Source: an uncultured Clostridia bacterium
GTDB taxonomy: Bacteria; Bacillota; Clostridia; Christensenellales; Borkfalkiaceae
Assembly (NCBI GenBank): GCA_947174415.1
Contig: CAMWIW010000004.1
Span: forward strand, 30,301-94,300
Direction of reading: 5' to 3'
Length of the DNA: 64,000 nt
Part shown: positions 57,452 to 64,000 of the stretch, one piece after another
Layout of the letters: each line of letters opens with the position of its first letter
How positions within the stretch are numbered: position 1 is the stretch's first letter
Made by a program: the position numbers and the translations under genes
Notes under the pieces: generated by a model
The model's database searches: none
The model's input: the letters and a program-made list of their open reading frames with translations, nothing else
What the model was told of the DNA's origin: nothing

Positions 57452-57480
57452 ATTTTACCAAATAGCGCGGTAAGTGTCAA
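57452..57480 (-). promoter_or_regulatory. Promoter of the flavoprotein pair, predicted leaderless
   Basis: Minus strand: TTGACA (57480-57475), 17-base spacer, TAAAAT (57457-57452), nine bases to ATG at 57442. The -35 overlaps the stop codon of the ferritin-like gene. Confidence 0.75.
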
Positions 57481-57986
57481 CCTTTAAATTCCGCAAGAAG
57501 GCTTTCAAGCTTTTCGAGATGGAGCACTTCGTCGGATAAAATTCTTGAAATTACCGCCTTTACCTGCTCGTCTTTTAAACAGCGCAGCATTTTGTTATAA
57601 GCCGCTATAGCGCGGCGTTCGCCGAGGATATCGTCCTCAAGCATATTTTTAAGCGAGCACGAATAAGCGACGTACTTTGTCGAATAAAAGTTAAACGAGC
57701 ACGCGGGATACTGCGAGTATACGGGAGCAGCGCCGAGCGCAAGTACAGTCTCGCCCAACAGGTCGAGGTGGCGCATCTCGGCAATGGCTATGCCTTTCAG
57801 CGTATCCGCAATTTCACCGTATCCCTTTTTGCTGAAAAAGAAAGAATGGTAAATGTATTGAAGGACGGCGTTAAGTTCTCCGTCTGAACCCGCGTATGCG
57901 GGTGAAATAATTCTTAAACTGTACGCATCGCAGTTTATGCCGTCCGTCGTGGGATAAGGTTCTTTTACTTTTATAGGTTCAGGCAT
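57477..57986 (-). CDS. Ferritin-like di-metal protein (Mn-catalase/CotJC-like)
   Basis: A 169-residue four-helix protein of the ferritin-like superfamily. Each helix shows the expected ligands: SDGELNAVLQYIYH, IAEMRHLDLLGE, DDILGERRAIAAY and SDEVLHLEKLE, giving two ExxH pairs and two further glutamates. It resembles the short manganese-catalase/CotJC-like proteins of Clostridia, possibly for peroxide removal or spore coat. No ribosome site precedes ATG; a weak TTGCAC-N18-CATAGT pair lies seven bases upstream. Confidence 0.85.
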   Translation of the reverse strand: MPEPIKVKEPYPTTDGINCDAYSLRIISPAYAGSDGELNAVLQYIYHSFFFSKKGYGEIADTLKGIAIAEMRHLDLLGETVLALGAAPVYSQYPACSFNFYSTKYVAYSCSLKNMLEDDILGERRAIAAYNKMLRCLKDEQVKAVISRILSDEVLHLEKLESLLAEFKG

Positions 57987-57999
57987 AATACAAACTATG

Positions 58000-58051
58000 A
58001 AAAATCGCCCGTATTTGGTGCAAAAAAAACGACCAAATCAAGGCGATTTTT
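58000..58051 (-). terminator. Terminator of uvrA
   Basis: The outer 10-bp stem AAAAATCGCC/GGCGATTTTT (58000-58009 and 58042-58051) holds an inner ATTTGGT/ACCAAAT stem. On the minus strand it ends in five T just after the uvrA stop. Confidence 0.85.
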
Positions 58052-58055
58052 ATAT

Positions 58056-60875
58056 TTAAGAATTGAGAACCTTTTTAAGGAAATATCCCGTGTAACTGCC
58101 TTTGACCTGCGCAACCTCCTCGGGTGTGCCCGTAGCGACTATGCTGCCCCCCTTGTCGCCGCCCTCAGGGCCTAAATCGACGATATAATCGGCACACTTT
58201 ATTACGTCTAAATTGTGCTCTATAACTAGTACGGTATTGCCGCCGCTTCTCAGCCTCGTTATGATATTGACTAGCTTTTCCACGTCGAAGCTGTGCAAGC
58301 CCGTAGTGGGCTCGTCGAGGATATAAAACGTTTTGCCCGTGCTTCGTTTAGAAAGCTCGGTAGCAAGCTTTACGCGCTGCGCCTCGCCGCCCGAAAGCGT
58401 CGTTGCGCTTTGACCCAACTTGATATATCCGAGCCCCACGTCGCACAGTGTTGAAAGTTTGTTATAAATAGAAGTTACGGGCTTGAAAAATTCCGCACCC
58501 TCTTCCACCGTCATTTCGAGAACGTCGGCTATGCTCTTGCCCTTGTACTTGACGTCGAGAGTTTCCCTGTTATAGCGTTTGCCGCCGCAAACCTCGCAGG
58601 GCACGAAGATGTCGGGTAAAAAGTGCATTTCTATCTGAATTACGCCGTCGCCCTGACAGTGTTCGCATCTGCCGCCCGCAACGTTGAACGAAAATCTGCC
58701 GCTTTTATAGCCCTTTTCCTTTGCATCCGTCGTAGCGGCGAAAAGGTCGCGTATCATAGTAAACACGCCCGTATACGTTGCGGGGTTACTCCTTGGCGTT
58801 CTGCCTATCGGCTGTTGGTCTATTGCTATGATTTTATCAAAGTTTTCAAGTCCCTCGAAGCCTTCGGCATTGCCCGTTAGCTGACGCGCGCCGTTCAACT
58901 TGTTTGCAAGGTATGGATAAATAATTTCGTTTACAAGGCTTGATTTTCCGCTACCTGAAACTCCCGTTACCGCAGTGATAAGTCCGACGGGAATATTAAC
59001 GGTGATATTTTTGAGGTTGTTTTGCTTACAGCCCTTGACTTTCAGCCACCTGTCCCCTACCGGCTGACGGACGGCGGGAACTTCTATTTTTCTTCTGCCT
59101 GCAAGGAAGTCGCCCGTTATTGATCGGGGTTCGTTCATAATCTCTTTGAGAGTGCCGCTTGCCACTACTTCTCCGCCGTGAACGCCCGCGTAAGGTCCTA
59201 TATCTACGATATAGTCGGCTGCGCGCATAGTATCCTCGTCGTGCTCGACGACAATGAGAGTGTTACCGAGGTCGCGCAAGCCCAAAAGGGATTTCAAAAG
59301 CTTTTCGTTGTCGCGCTGGTGCAAGCCTATGCTCGGCTCGTCGAGAATGTACAGAACGCCCGTAAGCGCGCTACCTATCTGCGTTGCAAGGCGGATACGC
59401 TGACTTTCACCGCCTGAAAGCGTTGCCGCGCTACGGGACAGAGTTAAATACCCCAAGCCCACGTTGCTAAGGAAACTTAATCGGCTGTCTATCTCCTTAA
59501 TTATGCTGTCGGCAATCATATGCTCGGTTTTCGAAAAGAACGAAAAGTCGGTAAAAGAAGTTAAATCGTCCACCGCCATATCGCACACTTCCATTATGTT
59601 CTTTCCGCCCACGGTTACAGCAAGCGCTTCTTTTTTAAGCCTCTTACCGTGGCAGGCGGGACAGTCGGAAGTGCGCATATAGCGCTCGATATCCCATTTC
59701 ACGCCCTCAGAAGAGGTTTGGTTGTATCTGCGCTGTAAGTTGGTAACGAAACCTTCCCACGATTTTTCGTAGCTGCCAGAGAAGTGGTAAGCGTTGTATT
59801 GCATTTCAATTCTTTCGCCGCCGTTGCCGTACATTAACATATCGTAAACTTCTTTGGGAAGCTCGGATACGGGAACGTCAAGTGAAAAGCCGTACACTTT
59901 CGCAAGCGATGAAAGATACATTTGTGTTATGGTGGAACTGTCTAAATTCCAACCGCTGATTTTTATTGCGCCCTCCCTTAAAGTCTTGGACTTATCGGGA
60001 CATATTAAGTCCGGGTCTACGAGCTGTCTGAAACCGAGCCCCGAACATTCGGGACATGCGCCCCACGGAGTGTTGAACGAGAAAAGACGGGGCTCTATTT
60101 CTTCAATCGAAATTCCGCAGTCGGGACAAGCGTATTTGGAAGAATAAAGCTCTTCCTTGCCGTCGCAATCTATGACGACAAGCCCGTCGGCAAGATGCAA
60201 GGCATTTTCAAGGCTGTCGGTGAGGCGTTTTAAAATATTTTCCTTTATAACGAGTCTGTCCACCACTACCGAAATATTGTGGCGGATATTCTTTTCAAGG
60301 TGAATTTCTTCCTGCAAGTCGTAAATAATTCCGTCGATTTTAACTCGCCCGTAGCCGCTTTTTTTGTAAGAGGCAAGTTCTTTTACGAACTCGCCCTTTT
60401 TGCCGCGAAAAACGGGAGCTTCAACCATTATTTTGCTGCCTTCGGGCATAAGCATTACCCTGTCCGCGATTTCATCAACCGACTGACGGCGTATTTCTCT
60501 GCCGCATTTGGGGCAGTGCGGTATACCGACGCGCGCAAACAAAAGACGGAAATAGTCGTAAATTTCCGTTACCGTGCCCACCGTGGAGCGGGGGTTGTGG
60601 GAAGTGGTTTTCTGGTCGATTGAAATTGCAGGTGAAAGCCCGTCGATAAGCTCTACGTCGGGCTTTTCCATTTGTCCGAGGAATTGACGGGCGTACGACG
60701 AAAGGCTTTCGATATACCGTCTTTGCCCCTCGGCAAAAATCGTATCGAATGCCAAAGTCGATTTACCGCTACCGGAAAGCCCCGTAAACACGGTTAAAGT
60801 GTTGCGGGGAATTCGAACGTCGATGTTTTTAAGGTTGTTTTCTTTTGCGCCTTTAACGAATATTTCTTCTTTCAT
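58056..60875 (-). CDS. uvrA: Excinuclease ABC subunit UvrA
   Basis: A 939-residue DNA-damage sensor of nucleotide excision repair. It contains two ABC ATPase modules ([13 protein letters not shown] and [13 protein letters not shown] as Walker [17 protein letters not shown] and [16 protein letters not shown] as signatures) and three zinc-binding Cys sets, CPKCG, CPDCG with CPECSG, and CEHCQGDG with CEVCGG. It starts inside the end of uvrB with a 4-base overlap, so UvrB and UvrA are made together. Confidence 0.98.
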   Translation of the reverse strand: MKEEIFVKGAKENNLKNIDVRIPRNTLTVFTGLSGSGKSTLAFDTIFAEGQRRYIESLSSYARQFLGQMEKPDVELIDGLSPAISIDQKTTSHNPRSTVGTVTEIYDYFRLLFARVGIPHCPKCGREIRRQSVDEIADRVMLMPEGSKIMVEAPVFRGKKGEFVKELASYKKSGYGRVKIDGIIYDLQEEIHLEKNIRHNISVVVDRLVIKENILKRLTDSLENALHLADGLVVIDCDGKEELYSSKYACPDCGISIEEIEPRLFSFNTPWGACPECSGLGFRQLVDPDLICPDKSKTLREGAIKISGWNLDSSTITQMYLSSLAKVYGFSLDVPVSELPKEVYDMLMYGNGGERIEMQYNAYHFSGSYEKSWEGFVTNLQRRYNQTSSEGVKWDIERYMRTSDCPACHGKRLKKEALAVTVGGKNIMEVCDMAVDDLTSFTDFSFFSKTEHMIADSIIKEIDSRLSFLSNVGLGYLTLSRSAATLSGGESQRIRLATQIGSALTGVLYILDEPSIGLHQRDNEKLLKSLLGLRDLGNTLIVVEHDEDTMRAADYIVDIGPYAGVHGGEVVASGTLKEIMNEPRSITGDFLAGRRKIEVPAVRQPVGDRWLKVKGCKQNNLKNITVNIPVGLITAVTGVSGSGKSSLVNEIIYPYLANKLNGARQLTGNAEGFEGLENFDKIIAIDQQPIGRTPRSNPATYTGVFTMIRDLFAATTDAKEKGYKSGRFSFNVAGGRCEHCQGDGVIQIEMHFLPDIFVPCEVCGGKRYNRETLDVKYKGKSIADVLEMTVEEGAEFFKPVTSIYNKLSTLCDVGLGYIKLGQSATTLSGGEAQRVKLATELSKRSTGKTFYILDEPTTGLHSFDVEKLVNIITRLRSGGNTVLVIEHNLDVIKCADYIVDLGPEGGDKGGSIVATGTPEEVAQVKGSYTGYFLKKVLNS

Positions 60876-62839
60876 GACTTTTTGATTTTAAATAACTTTT
60901 TCTTTAATTCCGATATGGTGTCGCGTATTTCTATGGCTTTTTCGAAATCAAGCTGAGACGACGCGACCTTCATTAACGCTTTTAATTTTTCTATTTCCTG
61001 CGGTATGTCCGACGGCTTAATATCGTCCGCAACCGATTTTTTGCCCGTTATGCCAATTGAGTTTTTAACTTCTTTTATGATGGTTTTGGGGACTATTCCG
61101 TGCGCTTTGTTGTATTCGGTTTGGATTTTTCTGCGGCGGTTTGTTTCGTCAATAGCGCGGCGCATACTGCCCGTAACGGTGTCGGCGTACATTATTACCC
61201 GACCCTCGGCGTTTCTCGCCGCTCTTCCTATGGTTTGAACGATTGAGGTTTCACTTCTCAAAAAGCCCTCTTTGTCGGCGTCGAGAATGGCAACAAGCTT
61301 TACTTCGGGTAAATCCAACCCCTCCCTCAACAGGTTTATGCCGCAAAGAATATCGAATTCACCGCTGCGAAGTCCGTTGATTATGTCAATGCGCTCCAAC
61401 GCGTCTATGTCGCTGTGCATATAGCGGACTTTAAGTCCGTGTTCCTTTAAATAATCGGTCAGGCTCTCCGCCATTTTCTTGGTCATCGTAGTAACGAGTA
61501 CGCGCCCGCCGCTTGCGATTACACCCTTTGCTTCGCCGAGCAAATCGTCTATTTGGGTCTTTGTGGGACGGATTTCCACTTCGGGGTCTACGAGCCCCGT
61601 GGGGCGGATAATCTGTTCTACGACGTTGCCTGCCTGCTCCATTTCGTACGGCGCAGGCGTTGCCGAAACGCATATCAACTGAGGAACTCGGGCGTCAAAC
61701 TCGTCAAACGTCAACGGACGGTTGTCAAACGCAGATTTCAGGCGGAAACCGTAGCCGACCAAGTTCTCTTTGCGGGAGCGGTCGCCGTGATACATTGCGC
61801 GGATTTGCGGTATCGTCATATGACTTTCGTCGATAAAGACGAGGAATTTACCTGCGGGGAAATAGTCCAAAAGAGTGAACGAAGGCTCTCCCGGTGCACG
61901 ACCGTCAAAGTAGCGGCTGTAATTTTCAACCCCGCTGCAATAACCTATTTCTCGCATCATTTCCAAATCGTAAGTAGTGCGCTGTTCAAGGCGTTGGGCT
62001 TCTAAAAGCTTGCCGTCATCACGGAACGCTTTAACCTCGTCCTGCATATCGCGCTCTATCATAGATAGAGCGGACTGCATTTTGTCGCCGCCGACGGCGT
62101 ACTGACTTGCGGGGAAAATGAGAATGTGTTTAAGTTCGGAAATGATATTGCCTGTGAGCGCGTCTTCTTCGCAGATGCGTTCTATTTCGTCGCCGAAAAA
62201 TTCAACTCGGATAGCAATTTCAGAGTTGCTCGCGGGGAAAATTTCAACGGTGTCGCCGCGAACTCGGAATGACGAACGCTGAAAATCAATATCTCTTCTC
62301 GCGTACTGTATCTCTACCAAACGGCGAATGAGTGCGTCGCGCTCCATTTCCATTTGGGGACGGAGCGAAATCGCAAGGCGGAAGTATTCTTCGGGTGCAC
62401 CCAAGCCGTAAATGCAGCTTACCGAGGCAACGACTATCACGTCCTCCCTCTCGCCCAAAGAACTCGTTGCCGAGTTGCGGAGCTTGTCTATTTCGTCGTT
62501 TAAGCTCATATCCTTTTCGATATAGGTATCAGTCGAGGGTATGTAGCTTTCAGGTTGGTAATAGTCGTAATAGCTGACGAAGTATTCAACGCGATTGTTG
62601 GGGAAAAACTCCTTAAACTCGTTGCAAAGCTGCGCCGCAAGCGTCTTATTGTGCGCAATAACCAAGGTCGGGCGGTTGACGTTTTTAATGACGTTTGCCA
62701 TTGTAAAGGTTTTACCGCTACCGGTAACCCCGACGAGAACTTGCGTTCTCACTCCGTCAAGCACTCCCTCCGTAAGGCTCTGTATAGCTTGTGGCTGATC
62801 GCCTGTCGGATTAAATTTCGAATGTAATTCAAACTTCAT
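60872..62839 (-). CDS. uvrB: Excinuclease ABC subunit UvrB
   Basis: A 655-residue helicase-like damage-verification subunit. It shows the Walker [14 protein letters not shown], the beta-hairpin block [33 protein letters not shown], the helicase motif TIGRAARN and a C-terminal UVR domain ([13 protein letters not shown]). Promoter TTGTAA-N17-TATAAT ends 11 bases before ATG, so the mRNA leader is about five bases. No SOS box of the GAAC-N4-GTTC type was found. Confidence 0.98.
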   Translation of the reverse strand: MKFELHSKFNPTGDQPQAIQSLTEGVLDGVRTQVLVGVTGSGKTFTMANVIKNVNRPTLVIAHNKTLAAQLCNEFKEFFPNNRVEYFVSYYDYYQPESYIPSTDTYIEKDMSLNDEIDKLRNSATSSLGEREDVIVVASVSCIYGLGAPEEYFRLAISLRPQMEMERDALIRRLVEIQYARRDIDFQRSSFRVRGDTVEIFPASNSEIAIRVEFFGDEIERICEEDALTGNIISELKHILIFPASQYAVGGDKMQSALSMIERDMQDEVKAFRDDGKLLEAQRLEQRTTYDLEMMREIGYCSGVENYSRYFDGRAPGEPSFTLLDYFPAGKFLVFIDESHMTIPQIRAMYHGDRSRKENLVGYGFRLKSAFDNRPLTFDEFDARVPQLICVSATPAPYEMEQAGNVVEQIIRPTGLVDPEVEIRPTKTQIDDLLGEAKGVIASGGRVLVTTMTKKMAESLTDYLKEHGLKVRYMHSDIDALERIDIINGLRSGEFDILCGINLLREGLDLPEVKLVAILDADKEGFLRSETSIVQTIGRAARNAEGRVIMYADTVTGSMRRAIDETNRRRKIQTEYNKAHGIVPKTIIKEVKNSIGITGKKSVADDIKPSDIPQEIEKLKALMKVASSQLDFEKAIEIRDTISELKKKLFKIKKS

Positions 62840-62850
62840 ACCTATTAAAA

Positions 62851-62879
62851 ATTATAACCTATTTTACGACTTTTTACAA
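62851..62879 (-). promoter_or_regulatory. Promoter of uvrBA, nearly leaderless
   Basis: Minus strand: TTGTAA (62879-62874), 17-base spacer, TATAAT (62856-62851), 11 bases to ATG at 62839. Confidence 0.7.
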
Positions 62880-62942
62880 GTATTTTAGCAGTGTTTTTCT
62901 CAAAAAAGCAAACTTTTGTTTATTCTCTTACAGCGTAACAGG

Positions 62943-62972
62943 AAAGCCCCCGCTTTTATCTGCGGGGGCTTT
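62943..62972. terminator. Terminator of the uL15-domain gene
   Basis: A perfect 11-bp stem, AAAGCCCCCGC (62943-62953) and its complement (62962-62972), with an 8-base loop, just after the gene's stop codon. Confidence 0.85.
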
Positions 62973-62976
62973 AAAT

Positions 62977-64000
62977 TTAAGAATTCTTTTTCTTTACGAC
63001 GTTTCCGCCTGTGAGCAAAATCATTTTAACGGCTTGTATAGAGAAGCTGTCGGCTATAACCGTAAGCTTTTTATCGAGCGTACCGCGTGCAAGAACTTTT
63101 ATATAAGTTGCCTTGCGGTTTATCGCGGGAATACGCTTTTTCATTTCTTCAAGGGTTGCCGTTTCGCCGTTTTCGAAATATTTTCCGAGAGTGTCGATAT
63201 TGATTATATCCGTCTTGGTTTTGTCGGAAATTTCCTCGTTTTCTTCAACGAGCGCAACTGCGACTTCGTCCTGCATAAGCTCGTCCACCTCACTTGCAAG
63301 AACGCAATCCCTCGGAAGGAAAACGTCGCCGCTTTGCGCGTCCTCTTCGGTAAGCTCTTTTATCAGTCCGCGGTCAACGAGGGGCTGAGTCTCTTCATAA
63401 GGGTATTTGCTTGCCCAATCGACTTGTTCGGGTTCGGGAAGTTTTTCTCGCCCGTTCATAACCGTTTCGATTAGTTCTTTGGAATACTTTATCCTTCGGT
63501 CGTTCTTCAAACGGTACAGACAGGGAGTTTTGTCGTACGTAGCAATTTCAGACATATCGTCAACGATATACTTACTGTCTAAGTATTCTTTGGGGTCAAG
63601 CGCAAGAAACAAGCTTAAACATTTGCCCCTCACGCACAGTTTTGCATAGGTTGTACGCCCCGAATAGAAGGTTTCGCCCTTCCAACTCATACGGGCTTTT
63701 ACTCCCTTATATGACAGCAGTTCGTTCTTTATTTCGGAATAATAAGCCTTAACTTCGTCTGACGACTGAATGATTTTTGCCGTAAAACTCTTATTGTATT
63801 TTATGATTATGTAGCGAACGTGCCCGTCAATTCTTCTGACTTTTCTGACTTGCTCCTCTTCCTCAGTTTCCTCGTTTGCATCGTCGGTTTCTTCTACATT
63901 TTCTTCCGTTTCGGATACTACCGTTTCCTGCACGGTTGGAACTACTTCCTCTTCAAGTACTTCGTCTTGAGACTCTTCAACGGGTTGGGGTTCTTCAACG
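62977..64000 (-). CDS. Large acidic protein with a uL15-like C-terminal domain, 5' end outside the window
   Basis: At least 341 codons, open to the window edge; the GTG near 63933 is internal, because the same acidic frame (VEEPQPVEESQDE) continues upstream. A Glu-rich N-terminal region leads to a basic domain (RYIIIKYNKSFTAKIIQ, MSWKGETFYSG, FLALDPKEYLDSKY) found, as far as I recall, as a repeated unit in uncharacterised clostridial proteins. A second linker follows, then a C-terminal domain with INIDTLGKYFENGE, YIKVLARGTLDKKLTV and FSIQAVKMILLTGG, which follows the conserved C-terminal half of ribosomal protein uL15. It is not L15 itself, which would be 145 residues in a ribosomal operon. 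Function unknown. Confidence 0.8.
   Translation of the reverse strand, partial: VEEPQPVEESQDEVLEEEVVPTVQETVVSETEENVEETDDANEETEEEEQVRKVRRIDGHVRYIIIKYNKSFTAKIIQSSDEVKAYYSEIKNELLSYKGVKARMSWKGETFYSGRTTYAKLCVRGKCLSLFLALDPKEYLDSKYIVDDMSEIATYDKTPCLYRLKNDRRIKYSKELIETVMNGREKLPEPEQVDWASKYPYEETQPLVDRGLIKELTEEDAQSGDVFLPRDCVLASEVDELMQDEVAVALVEENEEISDKTKTDIINIDTLGKYFENGETATLEEMKKRIPAINRKATYIKVLARGTLDKKLTVIADSFSIQAVKMILLTGGNVVKKKNS

Noticed and set aside
1..64000. CRISPR arrays, prophage or integrative element
   Set aside because: No spaced direct repeats, cas genes, integrase, transposase or phage structural genes were found; both tRNA genes are flanked by normal terminators without attachment-site duplications.

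Overview
The window reads as chromosome from a spore-forming, low-to-moderate-GC member of the Clostridia (Bacillota). The evidence is a complete eight-gene spoIIIA operon, a Spo0A homologue with the Spo0A-specific C-terminal domain, bacterial RNase P RNA, ABC-F and two-NBD drug exporters typical of Firmicutes, and many AGGAGG-type ribosome sites with TTGACA-N17-TATAAT promoters. The Listeria-Bacteroides (InlB-type) repeats, BspA-type leucine-rich repeats and a pectate lyase suggest an animal-gut lineage, perhaps near Christensenellales. That placement is inference. No phage, plasmid, CRISPR array or insertion sequence with a transposase was seen.

Layout. 1-6.8 kb (minus strand): spoIIIAA-AH, then asp23, nusB, folD and the start of ispA; a 266-bp TA-flanked, MITE-like hairpin element sits between spoIIIAH and asp23. 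6.8-12.8 kb: two leucine tRNA genes with good promoters and terminators, an isochorismatase-like hydrolase, coaE, polA, a membrane-anchored GIY-YIG protein and a DUF697-type membrane protein. 13-19.6 kb: two converging genes for large surface lipoproteins, one a pectate lyase, with the broken remnant of a HI0074-family gene between them. 19.6-25.9 kb (minus): a 49-residue protein, spo0A with its own promoter, and a three-gene cluster (heterodimeric ABC exporter plus ABC-F protein). 25.9-33.9 kb: an rRNA methyltransferase, a VOC protein, a DUF3267 membrane metalloprotein, an M29 aminopeptidase, a TetR-ATPase-permease efflux operon with two tandem palindromic operator candidates, rnpB and pyk.

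33.97-54.3 kb (minus) is the most distinctive part: about 20 kb of tightly packed, probably co-transcribed genes. A 1307-residue lipoprotein comes first, then a 2479-residue secreted subtilisin-type protease with leucine-rich repeats and a cysteine/glycine-rich C-terminal anchor, a 493-residue lipoprotein, an oversized OppA, OppBCDF, and an 83-residue membrane protein. The order suggests one machine for binding protein at the cell surface, cutting it and importing the peptides. 54.7-64 kb: two FAD-dependent oxidoreductases, a ferritin-like protein, uvrB-uvrA, and the end of a large protein with a ribosomal uL15-like domain.

A recurring signal is that several genes (polA, the ABC exporter, the rRNA methyltransferase, the COG2081 flavoprotein, uvrB) have a good -10/-35 pair ending only 6-11 bases before the start codon and no Shine-Dalgarno site. 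This predicts leaderless or nearly leaderless mRNAs in an organism that otherwise uses strong ribosome sites. Other points of note are a Spo0A receiver domain that has lost parts of the phosphorylation pocket, and an ABC-F protein in which one composite ATP site is degenerate on both sides.
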